From assembly GCF_003610295.1 (NCBI RefSeq), contig NZ_RAPV01000003.1, positions 362,841-426,840 on the forward strand: a DNA stretch of 64,000 nucleotides. Reading direction: 5' to 3'. The stretch comes from Paraburkholderia sp. BL23I1N1 (GTDB lineage Bacteria; Pseudomonadota; Gammaproteobacteria; Burkholderiales; Burkholderiaceae). Within the stretch, counting starts at the first letter, position 1, and each line of letters starts with the position of its first letter. Position numbers and translations under genes: made by a program. Under the pieces are notes generated by a model. The model made no database searches. It saw nothing but the letters and a program-made list of their open reading frames with translations, and was not told the origin of the DNA. This document shows positions 49,596 through 59,614 of this stretch, in pieces.

Positions 49596-51365
49596 TCAGA
49601 AGGCGATGCCGAGGGTCAGGTACGGCCGCACGCTCCTGTTGCGGATCCCGTAGGCGACATCGACATTGACCGGGCCGACCGGACTGCGCCAGCGCGCCCC
49701 GACACCGACACCAGGATAAAAGACTTTCTCGCCCCAGGTATCGGTTGCGGTGCCGACGTCGAAGAACGCGGCTGCGCCCCAGTCATGATTGAACCAGTGC
49801 TGATATTCGGCCGACGCCGTCACGAGATACTTGGTGGGCAGCACCGAACCGTCGACGTTGTTACCGATGCTCTGATAGCTATAACCGCGCACCGAATTCG
49901 AACCGCCGGCGCGGAACAGCAGCGAAGCCGGAATCCCGCTCGAACTGCCGCTCGTAAACACGCCGCCGAGTTCGGCGCGGAACAGCACAAGGTCCTCCCT
50001 GCCGATCGGCAGGTACTGCTGGCCACGGGCGTAGCCACGCGCGAAGGTCTGGTCGGTCAGCGCACCTTTGACCGCGAAGCCCGCTTCAACGTGGATCAGG
50101 TTGCCCGAACGCGGGAACAACGGATCGTCGGTATTGCGACGGGTCCACGACCATGACGGCACCAAGGCGCGGCTGGTGGTCGGCGCGCCCGCGTTCTGGT
50201 TGAGCCGGTCCTGGTAGTAAAGAATCGCGTAGTTGTAGTCGATGAATTGCGACGTACGGGCCCGCTGCAGGCCACCGCGGGCACTGTAAATGCGCGTGTC
50301 GGACACGTCGGTCGTCGTGTAGGAAGCCAGCACGCTATTGGTCCACGCGCGCGGCCCAGGCGGCATCGCGAGCTGAATTTGCCCGTACTTCTGGACCTGG
50401 TCGATCCGGCCGTCTACCGTGAAGGGCCATGCTTTGCCGAAGGTGTCGAGATAGGAGTACGAACCCTGGATCAGCGGGCCGTTGTCGGTTGAATAACCCA
50501 CCCCGCCGCGAATACTGTTGTACGGATATTCCGACACCTTCACGTGCACCGGCGTATCGACCGGCTTGTCCGGGTCGCTATCCACGTCGATTGCCACGCT
50601 CGCGTAGTACGGCGTGTTCTGCAACTGCCGCTGCAATTCGGCGACGCGCTGCACGTCGTAGATATCGCCGATTGAAATCGGATTGACGTTGTCGACGATC
50701 TGTTCCGGATAGCGCCGCGTGCCCGATACGTCGAGCTTGCCCATGGTGAAGGTCGGGCCGCTGTCATACGTCACCGACAATTTCGCGTCGTGCGTGCGCG
50801 GGTCGATCCGTGCCTCGGAGTGGTAGATCTTCGCGCCCAGGTAACGGCGCGCCTGCAACGCCTTGAGCGCCGCGTTTTTTGCGTCGTCCCAGTCGCTTTG
50901 CGAAAACGGATCGCCTTCATGCAGTGAAAACGCGAAGCGCGCGGCGTTTTCCTGCGCGGGGTCTTCGGTCAGCACCGGACCCTGAAACGTCAGCGAAATC
51001 GACTTGATGAGGGTTTGCGGGCCGGGGTCGACGCTCACTGTCACGTGCTTTTTATCGTCGACAGTTCGCACGTCGGTCCGCACGACCGGCGTGAAATAGC
51101 CCTGCGTGGCGGCCAGATCGCGTACCTGCTGAGGCGTGGCGGTAATCAGAAATTCGAACTGGTCGTCGCTGATATCAGGACGTTTGGCGAAACGCGCCAC
51201 GTCCAGGTGCGCTTCGAGCAGCTTGCGCAGCGAGCGCGGCGTGGCTTCGATATCGACCTTATAGCTGGCGGACGCGCGCCGCGCCGCGTGTGCGTCGACC
51301 GTGGCAAGCATGAGCATGACGATGCCGAACGCGAGCCACGCGCGCAGCCAGCGCCGAATGGGCAT
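49596..51365 (-). CDS. tamA: Outer-membrane assembly protein TamA (Omp85 family)
   Basis: This 589-residue protein has a signal peptide (WLAFGIVMLMLATVDAHA). Three POTRA-like domains follow (about 40-270, with TYDSGPTFTMGKLDVSG), then a 16-strand barrel (about 280-589). The Omp85 motif RAGGSNSVRGY and a C-terminal aromatic (LGIAF) are visible. It partners TamB, encoded just downstream. ATG 51365 is the first start that leaves the signal peptide at the N-terminus; the frame to 51626 lacks one. Confidence 0.95.
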   Translation of the reverse strand: MPIRRWLRAWLAFGIVMLMLATVDAHAARRASASYKVDIEATPRSLRKLLEAHLDVARFAKRPDISDDQFEFLITATPQQVRDLAATQGYFTPVVRTDVRTVDDKKHVTVSVDPGPQTLIKSISLTFQGPVLTEDPAQENAARFAFSLHEGDPFSQSDWDDAKNAALKALQARRYLGAKIYHSEARIDPRTHDAKLSVTYDSGPTFTMGKLDVSGTRRYPEQIVDNVNPISIGDIYDVQRVAELQRQLQNTPYYASVAIDVDSDPDKPVDTPVHVKVSEYPYNSIRGGVGYSTDNGPLIQGSYSYLDTFGKAWPFTVDGRIDQVQKYGQIQLAMPPGPRAWTNSVLASYTTTDVSDTRIYSARGGLQRARTSQFIDYNYAILYYQDRLNQNAGAPTTSRALVPSWSWTRRNTDDPLFPRSGNLIHVEAGFAVKGALTDQTFARGYARGQQYLPIGREDLVLFRAELGGVFTSGSSSGIPASLLFRAGGSNSVRGYSYQSIGNNVDGSVLPTKYLVTASAEYQHWFNHDWGAAAFFDVGTATDTWGEKVFYPGVGVGARWRSPVGPVNVDVAYGIRNRSVRPYLTLGIAF

Positions 51366-51837
51366 CAGATGCCCGGGCTCGTCACCGGTTTTGCCGCGCC
51401 GCACACGCGGCGCTTCGATCGCACACCCCGCCAAACAGGACCTCCGGCCGTGGTTGATGAATTCTGTCGCTCGGGCCCGCCGCGGCGGCCGAAGCTCGCT
51501 ATTTGACCACATCGGCAAAGCCGCGCCATCTCTAAAAGGGGCAATTCCGGCGCCAGGCACGGCGAGAGCTTCGGCTGCTGAGCCGCGCCCCATGCGGCAT
51601 ACGTAATCATGTCCGTTCGGAAGCACAATTCAGACTCACACACCGCTTGCCGATGACGCGCCCGCCTTTGACGCATCGCAACAGCACGGGTTCCGGGTAT
51701 TTTTTCAGGCCGGCCGCATGCCCCGCCCACCGTTTTTCGACCACGCGCGGCGCATGCGGTAAAATTATGAAATAGCAGCGATGCCGCGCGAATTTCCGCC
51801 GGGCAACCGCGATTCCCCACACCACGGACGTCTAGCC
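51366..51837. other. Divergent region between tamA and the DUF3460 gene
   Basis: No gene is seen in these 472 bp. A TAAAAT box at 51760-51765 is a likely -10 for the DUF3460-scpA unit. Confidence 0.45.
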
Positions 51838-52023
51838 ATGTATCAATCGGACATCACCCAGTTCCTGAACCAGCTCAAGCAACAGAAACCGAATCTGGAA
51901 GCTGAGCAGCGCCGTGGCCGGTCGCTGCTGTGGGATAAACAGCCGATCGACCTCGAAGAACGCGCCGAGGAGAAAGCCTCGCGCGTAGAGCAGACGCCTT
52001 ACTCGTACTATCAGAACTTCTAA
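51838..52023 (+). CDS. DUF3460 family small protein
   Basis: This 61-residue acidic and basic soluble protein begins MYQSDITQFLNQLKQQKPNL and ends YSYYQNF. It matches the short betaproteobacterial DUF3460 family found next to scpA and panC. The function is unknown. Its stop is 4 bp from the scpA start, which suggests translational coupling and possibly a related role in chromosome condensation (inference). Confidence 0.88.
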   Translation: MYQSDITQFLNQLKQQKPNLEAEQRRGRSLLWDKQPIDLEERAEEKASRVEQTPYSYYQNF

Positions 52024-52027
52024 GCGC

Positions 52028-52900
52028 GTGAGTCACGCCGACGAGGCAAAAGGCGCCACGCCGGCGCCCGACGCCGCGCTTGCCGCGCCCGCCACCGATT
52101 CGACGCCGGACACGGTCGACGGCATCGCTTTCGCACGCCTGTACGGCGAGCCGCTCTTCAAGCTGCCGACCGATCTGTACATTCCGCCGGATGCGCTCGA
52201 GGTGTTCCTCGAAACGTTCGAAGGCCCGCTGGATCTGTTGCTGTACCTGATCCGCAAGCAGAACTTCAACGTGCTCGACATCCCGATGGCGGATGTCACG
52301 GTGCAATACCTCGGTTACGTCGACCAGTTGCGTCAGACCAATCTCGAACTCGCGTCCGAGTATCTGCTGATGGCCGCGATGCTGATCGAGATCAAGTCGC
52401 GCATGCTGTTGCCGGTGAAGAAGGCCGACAGCGGCGAGGAAGCCGAAGACCCGCGCGCGGAACTGGTCCGTCGCCTGCTCGAATACGAGCAGATGAAGCT
52501 CGCCGCACAGCGCATCGATCATCTGCCGCAGCTTGGCCGCGATTTCCTGCGCGCCGAGGTGTATATCGAGCAAAGCATCACGCCGCGCTTTCCCGATGTG
52601 GATAGCGAAGACTTGCGCGCCGCGTGGGCCGACGTGATCAAGCGCGCCAAGCTCGTTCAGCATCACAAGATTTCGCGCGAGGAATTGTCGGTGCGCGAGC
52701 ATATGAGCACGATCCTGCGGCGACTGCAGAACTTGCGCTTCATGGAGTTCTCCGACCTGTTCGACACGAGCAAAGGCGTGCCGGTGGTCGTGGTGAATTT
52801 CATCGCCATGCTCGAGTTGTGCCGTGAATCGCTCATTGAAATCACTCAGGCCGAGCCGTTCGCACCGATCTATGTGCGCCTCGCCTATCTGCCGGCCTGA
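52028..52900 (+). CDS. scpA: Segregation and condensation protein A
   Basis: This 290-residue kleisin links SMC (or MksB-type) ATPases and ScpB. The kleisin N-terminus is LETFEGPLDLLLYLIRKQNF near residues 61-80, and EYLLMAAMLIEIKSRMLLP follows. The C-terminal winged helix is near 215-285. It starts at GTG 52028, 4 bp after the DUF3460 stop. An acidic, Ala-rich N-terminal extension precedes the kleisin motif. scpB is not in the window. Confidence 0.94.
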   Translation: MSHADEAKGATPAPDAALAAPATDSTPDTVDGIAFARLYGEPLFKLPTDLYIPPDALEVFLETFEGPLDLLLYLIRKQNFNVLDIPMADVTVQYLGYVDQLRQTNLELASEYLLMAAMLIEIKSRMLLPVKKADSGEEAEDPRAELVRRLLEYEQMKLAAQRIDHLPQLGRDFLRAEVYIEQSITPRFPDVDSEDLRAAWADVIKRAKLVQHHKISREELSVREHMSTILRRLQNLRFMEFSDLFDTSKGVPVVVVNFIAMLELCRESLIEITQAEPFAPIYVRLAYLPA

Positions 52901-53036
52901 AGCCGCGAAACGGGGCTTGCGTGCGCAATCGCTGCCGCAAACGCCTCGTTTCGGTGCGGCCCCTGAACAAATCCACTACAATCCCGCGCTCCAAACCTGT
53001 CATTACCAGTGAGGCCGCGGGTCGCGCAAACCCTGA

Positions 53037-53921
<885 letters not shown>

Positions 53922-53971
53922 AACCGTCTGAGTCTGCGCAAACGCGCATCAGAAGCCACAAGGGATTGGTC

Positions 53972-54358
53972 ATGCAACGCAACATGCTGAAGTCGAAAAT
54001 CCACCGTGTCGCGGTCACGCACTGCGAACTGCACTACGAAGGCTCGTGCGCGATCGACGAGAACTTGCTCGAAGCCGCGAACATCGTCGAAAACGAGCGG
54101 ATCGACATCTGGAACATCAACAACGGCGAGCGTTTCTCGACGTACGCGATCAAGGGCGAACGGGGCAGCGGCATGATTTCGCTGAACGGTTCGGCCGCGC
54201 GGCGCGCGCAGCTGGGCGATCTGGTGATCATCGCCGCGTTCGCTGTGGTCGACGAAGCGGAACTGAAGGCAGGCTGGAAACCTGATCTGGTGTTCGTCGA
54301 CGACAACAACAAGATCAAAGGCAGCCGCGATCACGTGCCGACCCAGAATTGGACCTAA
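53972..54358 (+). CDS. panD: Aspartate 1-decarboxylase
   Basis: This 128-residue proenzyme cuts itself at Gly24-Ser25 (HYEGSCAID) to create the pyruvoyl group that decarboxylates aspartate to beta-alanine. [16 protein letters not shown] is the standard N-terminus, and [17 protein letters not shown] is the second block. ATG 53972 is chosen because the cleavage site then falls at the canonical position. The 3' end runs into a short repeat of CTAGACCTGAG at 54360-54382. Confidence 0.97.
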   Translation: MQRNMLKSKIHRVAVTHCELHYEGSCAIDENLLEAANIVENERIDIWNINNGERFSTYAIKGERGSGMISLNGSAARRAQLGDLVIIAAFAVVDEAELKAGWKPDLVFVDDNNKIKGSRDHVPTQNWT

Positions 54359-54439
54359 GCTAGACCTGAGCTAGACCTGAGCCGGGCTTTCGCCGGACGG
54401 TTCCATGCAGCGGGCGGCCACGCCGCCTGCTGATTCAGT

Positions 54440-55078
54440 TCAAGCTTTCTTGCTCGCGCCGTTGGTCCATTGGATGATCGGCTGCCACTGCTCCAGATCC
54501 TTATCCACGCGGCTTTTCGCGACGTCCCACAAGGTCAGGCCGTGCGCCGCCAGTTGCACGTAATTTTGCGTGTCGCGCAGGTAACCCAGCACCGGTAGCT
54601 TCAACCCCTCGACAAATCGATGCAGCTGCTCCGCCGAGCGCGTGCGCGCGTCGACGCGCATGCCCACCACACCGATCTCGATCGCGCCCTTCCTGACCGC
54701 CTTCTCCTTGGCCAGCCGCTCGAGAAAATCCTGGGTGGCGAGAATATCGAACATTGACGGCTGCAGCGGCACGATCACCTTGTCGGCCAGATCCAGCGCG
54801 ATATTCAGGCGGTTGCCATGCAACCCGGCCGGTGTGTCGACAACCGCGTGTTCCAGACCTCTGGGCGGTTTGGCGGGGTTTTCGAGGTCCACCTCCCAGG
54901 TCTCGATGGGCGGCAACGCAGGCGGCCGCAGCGATAGCCACGCGTGCGAGGACTGCTGTTTGTCCATGTCCGCCAGCGCGATCCATTCCCCTTGCGACGC
55001 GAAATAGCCGGCCAGATTGGTGGACAGCGTGCTTTTGCCCACGCCGCCCTTCGGATTCGCCACCACGATCACCGTCAT
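54440..55078 (-). CDS. Orphan ParA/MinD-type ATPase
   Basis: This 212-residue protein opens with the deviant Walker A NPKGGVGKSTLSTNLAGYF. It has DMDKQQSSHAW and VVDTPAGLHGN as the switch regions. No HTH is present, and there is no parB-like partner next to it, so it is not the main chromosome partition ATPase. Small ParA relatives position cargo such as chemoreceptors, carboxysomes or polar complexes. The cargo here is unknown. Confidence 0.88.
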   Translation of the reverse strand: MTVIVVANPKGGVGKSTLSTNLAGYFASQGEWIALADMDKQQSSHAWLSLRPPALPPIETWEVDLENPAKPPRGLEHAVVDTPAGLHGNRLNIALDLADKVIVPLQPSMFDILATQDFLERLAKEKAVRKGAIEIGVVGMRVDARTRSAEQLHRFVEGLKLPVLGYLRDTQNYVQLAAHGLTLWDVAKSRVDKDLEQWQPIIQWTNGASKKA

Positions 55079-55288
55079 GAATTCTCCCGGAAAGAAGGCT
55101 GGGCGCCGCCAGCCGGTTTACCGCGCAGTTTGCTCTGTCTTGCGCCGACGTGTCCTGATCCCTGCCGGTTTCAGGTTCACCCGTCGATCCAGCCGTTGAT
55201 AATATCGACAAATACGCCGTGGCCGAAGCCCCCAAACGGCTATTGACTGCCCTACCCCCCTGATTTTTCCACCGAGGACCCCAATCTC

Positions 55289-55708
55289 ATGAGCAAACTC
55301 CGCCCGGAATACACCATCGAGCGCCTGCACGAACGTCAGCAGGGCAAGCTTCCCGGCTTGCTGGGCGTGCATGTTCTGGCGCTGGAGGAAGGCGCCCTGA
55401 CCGCGGAATTGACCGTGCGCGAGGAGTTGCTGGCGCCGAACGGCTTTTTGCACGCCGCCACCGTAATCGGTCTCGCCGATACCGCTTGCGGCTATGCGTG
55501 CCTCGCGCATTTGCCCGAGACGGCGCGCAATTTCACGACCGTGGAGCTGAAAAGCAATTTTCTCGGCACGGCGACGGAAGGCACGATTCGCGCGGTCGCC
55601 AAGGCCGTGCATCTGGGCCGCAGCACGCAGGTGTGGGACGCTACCGTTACCGATTCGAACGGGAAGGCGATGGCGCTGTTTCGCTGCACGCAGATCGTGT
55701 TGTATTGA
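55289..55708 (+). CDS. PaaI-type hotdog-fold thioesterase
   Basis: This 139-residue hotdog protein has GFLHAATVIGLADTACGYAC (in place of the usual HGG-loop) near residues 50-70 and TVELKSNFLGTATEG further on, as in the PaaI/YdiI acyl-CoA thioesterase family. It hydrolyses an acyl-CoA, and the substrate cannot be told from sequence. It sits alone on the plus strand. Confidence 0.88.
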   Translation: MSKLRPEYTIERLHERQQGKLPGLLGVHVLALEEGALTAELTVREELLAPNGFLHAATVIGLADTACGYACLAHLPETARNFTTVELKSNFLGTATEGTIRAVAKAVHLGRSTQVWDATVTDSNGKAMALFRCTQIVLY

Positions 55709-55806
55709 ATGATGCGAGGGGCCGCGGCGAGGGGCCCGAAAGGCCTTACATGCCAAGAGATAAGAGATGGCTCGCCACAAGGCAAATTTAACACCTAAGT
55801 CAATGA

Positions 55807-55853
55807 ATTATATATATTTTCGGTATATAATTTAAAAACGTTGATTTATACCG
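55807..55853 (+). promoter_or_regulatory. AT-rich promoter with nested palindromes
   Basis: TATAAT (55826-55831) is a good -10 box. It lies within ATTATATA (55807-55814)/TATATAAT (55824-55831) and overlaps a second inverted pair CGGTATA (55821-55827)/TATACCG (55847-55853). Such nested symmetry at a promoter suggests an operator, perhaps autoregulated. Confidence 0.55.
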
Positions 55854-55861
55854 AACAGCAC

Positions 55862-56836
55862 ATGCTTGAGCTCGCAGATGACGTAATGAGGCAGTACATT
55901 GATGCCTCGTCCGCCTTTACCGCCCTGGAGGAAGCAGAACTGGAGCGGTCGCATGTGCGGGGAGGAATGTACTGGCACAAAGGGCACAACTCCGCGCCCG
56001 ATGGCTGCTATCTCGTGCGTACCACGCCGTCTGGCGGCGAGAAAAGCCTTGGCCCCCGGTCCGAGGATACCGACCGGATTTACAACACGTTCCAGGCGCG
56101 CAAGCGTGAGGCGCAGACGCGGGTGTCCGGCTTACGCAAAGCTGTGGAAAAGCAGAGCCGGATGAATAGGGCTCTGCGCGTGGGGCGAGTGAACCCGTTG
56201 ATTGTCGACCTGCTCAACCGGCTCGTTACTTCGGGGTTGCACGACCATTTTCGGGTAGTTGGCACCCACGCTCTTTACGCGTATGAATCAGCGGCGGGTG
56301 TACGTGTCGATAACGCGACTATTGCGACCCAGGATATTGACCTGCTGTGGGATGTCCGCAAGCGTGTCCAGTTCGCCACAGCATTGAAGAAGCTCGATAG
56401 CTCAATGCTCGGGGTCCTGCGCAAGGTGGACCCCACCTTCAGGGTACGGGACTCGCAAAAATACACGGCAGTCAACAAGGATGGCTTCGAAGTGGACATC
56501 CTCCGGCGAGAGTCGACGGCCGATGACCCACATCCGGTGCAACTCAGTGATGACGAAAACGACTTCTGGGTGACCCAGGCACCACGTGCGCAAGAGTTGC
56601 TCGATTGTGCGGCTTTTTCTGCTGTGATTGTGGCGACCAACGGCAACATGGCCCGAATGGAAACGCTCGAGCCGATGGCCTTTGTCCGGTTCAAGCGCTG
56701 GATGGGTGGTCCAAAAGACCGCGACACCCTGAAGCGCCGGCGGGATGCCTCACAGGCGGAGGTGGTTGAGGAGATGGTTCGGGAATATCTTCCCCAATGG
56801 GATAGAAACGCGAGCCCCGAAAAAGACTCGCAATAA
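55862..56836 (+). CDS. GSU2403-family nucleotidyltransferase-fold protein
   Basis: This 324-residue protein has a helical N-terminal part (to about residue 120) followed by a nucleotidyltransferase core. The core shows VVGTHALYAYESAAG, ATQDIDLLWDV (the D-x-D pair) and a third acid in KDGFEVDILRRES. These match the GSU2403 (NTP_transf_8) family. The activity is unproven, and relatives occur in mobile and defence or toxin-antitoxin settings. ATG 55862 is preferred; a TTG at 55841 lies only about 10 bp after the -10 box. The AT-rich promoter and the isolated position between housekeeping genes suggest later acquisition. Confidence 0.75.
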   Translation: MLELADDVMRQYIDASSAFTALEEAELERSHVRGGMYWHKGHNSAPDGCYLVRTTPSGGEKSLGPRSEDTDRIYNTFQARKREAQTRVSGLRKAVEKQSRMNRALRVGRVNPLIVDLLNRLVTSGLHDHFRVVGTHALYAYESAAGVRVDNATIATQDIDLLWDVRKRVQFATALKKLDSSMLGVLRKVDPTFRVRDSQKYTAVNKDGFEVDILRRESTADDPHPVQLSDDENDFWVTQAPRAQELLDCAAFSAVIVATNGNMARMETLEPMAFVRFKRWMGGPKDRDTLKRRRDASQAEVVEEMVREYLPQWDRNASPEKDSQ

Positions 56837-56887
56837 CATTAGTTCGAGCCGTGCCCAGCAACCGCCCACCCCGACCACTCGTATATA

Positions 56888-57304
56888 TCAAGCCGCCACT
56901 GCACGCGGCGCCTTCGCACCGCTCAGCGCCAACGCGCCACCGCCGAGCAGCGATTGCACCACCAACGTCACCGCCCAGAAGGCCGGATATTCCCAACCGC
57001 CATTCGGCGACGCGAAGCCCCAGCCGTTATGCAGATGCTGCGACGTGGCGCCGAGCATGAACGGCAGCAGCACCAACGCGACCCAGCGGACCTGCACGCC
57101 GAGCACCAGCGCGATCCCGCCGAACAGTTCGACGAACGCCGTCACGTAACCGAGCCAGCCCGGCAGGCCGAGCGAAACGAAAAACTGCGCCGTTCCCGGC
57201 AGCGTAAATACAAAAATCTTCTGCAAGCTGTGCGCGAGATACAGAACGCCCAAGGCCAGACGAAGGATCAAGGCGGCCAGATCGGCGGAGCGGTTTGAGT
57301 TCAT
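56888..57304 (-). CDS. DoxX-family membrane protein
   Basis: This 138-residue protein with about four membrane helices shows ALILRLALGVLYLAHSLQKI and the central AFVELFGGIALVLGV, the DoxX pattern. AAAGGA lies seven bases before ATG 57304. Family members are loosely linked to redox or thiosulfate metabolism, and no specific role can be given. Confidence 0.88.
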   Translation of the reverse strand: MNSNRSADLAALILRLALGVLYLAHSLQKIFVFTLPGTAQFFVSLGLPGWLGYVTAFVELFGGIALVLGVQVRWVALVLLPFMLGATSQHLHNGWGFASPNGGWEYPAFWAVTLVVQSLLGGGALALSGAKAPRAVAA

Positions 57305-57444
57305 GACGAGTCCTTTAGTAGATAGACGGCCCGCGTCGGGCGTCGACGTCAAAACTGTATTCGAACCAGATGAGGTGAAAAACCGCTTCTTGAGCTTTGA
57401 TTATTTCCTGATGGGATTTAATCGCCGCCATCTGTTGCTCTTCA

Positions 57445-58959
57445 TCACCCGATCGCAGCAAAAAGCTTCGCAAGATCGAGATGTTCGGCAAGCGTGTCGG
57501 CCAGACGATCCAGTGAAGCCTCACGCAACGCCGGGTAGTCGATTTTCTCAGCGTCGCTTAGGCCCGCCCACGCGAGCAATGCCGCGCACGCGGCCGGCGT
57601 GTCGAACAGGCCGTGCACGTAAGTGGCGAGGATCTGGCCATCGGCCGACATCGCGCCGTCGGGGTGAGCGTCTTGCACGCCGCCCAATTGCAGCGCCGGC
57701 GAGTTCAGCGCCGGACCTTGCGTCTCGCCCATATGAATCTCGTAACCGGTGACCTCGGGCGAGCCTGGCAATGCGAGACGCCCTGTCACGTTCTTGAGCG
57801 TTTTTTCTCGCGTCAGCACCGTCGAGTAATCGAGCCAGCCGAGGCCTGCGCTCGTTCCAGGCGCGCCCTCCACGCCGTGCGGATCGGCCACTTCGCGCCC
57901 GAGCATCTGCATGCCGCCGCAAATCCCGATGACGCGGCCGCCGTAGCGGAGATGCCGTCGCAGCACCGCGTCCCAGCCTTGGGCACGCAAAAAGGCCAGA
58001 TCGCCCGGCACATTCTTCGAGCCTGGCAGGATGATCAGATCGGCAGGCGGAGGCGGCGTGCCGCTTCGCACGTAATGAAAATCGACCTGCGGATGCGCGC
58101 GCAGCGCGTCGAAATCGGTGTGATTGCTGATGTGCGGCAGCACCGGCACGACCACCCGCAAGGTCCGGCGGGTATCACCACTATGCGCAGCGCGCAGTTC
58201 GGGTGGCAGCATATCTTCGGCGTCGAGCGTCAGACCGTGCAGGTAAGGCACCACGCCGAGCACCGGCTTGCCGGTCTTCGCTTCGAGCCAATCGAGCCCG
58301 GGCTTGAGCAAACTGACGTCGCCGCGAAAACGGTTGATGATGAAGCCGCGCACACGCGCCTGCTCGCTTTCCGACAGGCACGCGAGCGTACCGGTCAGAT
58401 GCGCGAACACCCCGCCGCGGTCGATGTCGGCCACCAGCACGACCGGACAGTCGACCGCTTCGGCAAAACCCATATTGGCGATATCGCGGTCGCGCAGATT
58501 GATCTCGGCGGGACTGCCCGCGCCTTCGACAAAAATCGTGTCGTACTTGGATTGCAGACGCGCATACGATTCCAGCACCGCCTCGAAGGCGACCGGCTTG
58601 TACTCGTGATACGCGCGTGCATCGAGATTCATGCGCGCCTTGCCATGAATGATCACCTGCGCGCCGCGGTCGCTCGTCGGCTTGAGCAGCACGGGGTTCA
58701 GATCCGTGTGCGCGGCGATGCCCGCGGCCACGGCCTGCAACGCCTGCGCGCGACCGATCTCGCCGCCGTCGACCGTCACCGCGCTGTTGAGCGCCATGTT
58801 CTGCGGTTTGAACGGCGCGACCCGCACGCCGGCGCGGCGCGCCAGCCGGCACAACCCCGCGACGAGCGTGCTCTTGCCCGCGTCGGACGTGGTGCCCTGA
58901 ATCATCAGCGTGCCACGCGGCACGGGTACGGTGTCATGCGGGTTCGAAGTGGTGGTCAC
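57445..58959 (-). CDS. cobQ: Adenosylcobyric acid synthase
   Basis: This 504-residue enzyme amidates the b, d, e and g side chains of adenosylcobyrinic acid diamide. The N-terminal synthetase half shows [18 protein letters not shown] and [14 protein letters not shown]. The C-terminal glutaminase half has the catalytic Cys in [10 protein letters not shown] (near residue 347) and the His in ATYVHGLFD. It is divergent from cobU across about 100 bp. No cobalamin riboswitch is visible there. Confidence 0.96.
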   Translation of the reverse strand: MTTTSNPHDTVPVPRGTLMIQGTTSDAGKSTLVAGLCRLARRAGVRVAPFKPQNMALNSAVTVDGGEIGRAQALQAVAAGIAAHTDLNPVLLKPTSDRGAQVIIHGKARMNLDARAYHEYKPVAFEAVLESYARLQSKYDTIFVEGAGSPAEINLRDRDIANMGFAEAVDCPVVLVADIDRGGVFAHLTGTLACLSESEQARVRGFIINRFRGDVSLLKPGLDWLEAKTGKPVLGVVPYLHGLTLDAEDMLPPELRAAHSGDTRRTLRVVVPVLPHISNHTDFDALRAHPQVDFHYVRSGTPPPPADLIILPGSKNVPGDLAFLRAQGWDAVLRRHLRYGGRVIGICGGMQMLGREVADPHGVEGAPGTSAGLGWLDYSTVLTREKTLKNVTGRLALPGSPEVTGYEIHMGETQGPALNSPALQLGGVQDAHPDGAMSADGQILATYVHGLFDTPAACAALLAWAGLSDAEKIDYPALREASLDRLADTLAEHLDLAKLFAAIG

Positions 58960-59059
58960 GGAAGGTCGGGTTCGGCGGTGAATTTGTCATAAACGCGGGC
59001 AATGAACGCGGCATTATCCCATCGTGCCGGCACGCGCTGCACGCCGGTACAATCACGCG

Positions 59060-59614
59060 ATGATTCCTCGCGACCTCACCTTCGTTCTCGGCGGCGCCCG
59101 TTCGGGCAAGAGCGTGCACGCCGAACAACTGGCGAACCATAGCGGCCTCCCCGTCACGTACGTCGCCACCGCGCGCGCGTCGGACGACGCCGAATTCAGC
59201 GCGCGCATCGCGCATCATCGCGAGCGGCGTCCGGCGCATTGGCAGTTGTATGAAGCGGGTGTCGATCTCGCCGGCGCCGTGACGCAAATCGATGCGCCGG
59301 GTCACTGCATTCTGATCGACTGTCTGACGCTGTGGCTTGCCAACCTGCTGTGCCCGCCCGACGGAAACGGCTTGCCGCTCGATCAATATCAGGCGCACTT
59401 TACCGCGCTGGAAGCGGCGCTCATCAACGCCAAAGGGAAGATCATCGTGGTCAGCAATGAAATCGGCCTCGGCGTGGTGCCGCTCGGCGCGGCAACGCGC
59501 CTCTATGTCGACGAACTCGGACGGCTCAATCAGCGCGTCGCCGCGTTGAGCACCCAGGTCACAATGATGGTCGCGGGCTTGCCGCTCGCCTTGAAAACAG
59601 CGGGTAGCGCGTAA
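59060..59614 (+). CDS. cobU: Adenosylcobinamide kinase / phosphate guanylyltransferase
   Basis: This 184-residue bifunctional enzyme phosphorylates adenosylcobinamide and transfers GMP to it. The P-loop is LGGARSGKSVHAE near residue 10, and the guanylylated His is expected in RIAHHRERRP. DCLTLWLANLL and VVSNEIGLGVVP are family blocks. Its stop overlaps the cbiB start (TAATG). Confidence 0.96.
   Translation: MIPRDLTFVLGGARSGKSVHAEQLANHSGLPVTYVATARASDDAEFSARIAHHRERRPAHWQLYEAGVDLAGAVTQIDAPGHCILIDCLTLWLANLLCPPDGNGLPLDQYQAHFTALEAALINAKGKIIVVSNEIGLGVVPLGAATRLYVDELGRLNQRVAALSTQVTMMVAGLPLALKTAGSA

Noticed and set aside
58960..59059. Cobalamin riboswitch between cobQ and cobU
   Set aside because: The gap is only 100 bp and has no B12-box-like sequence.
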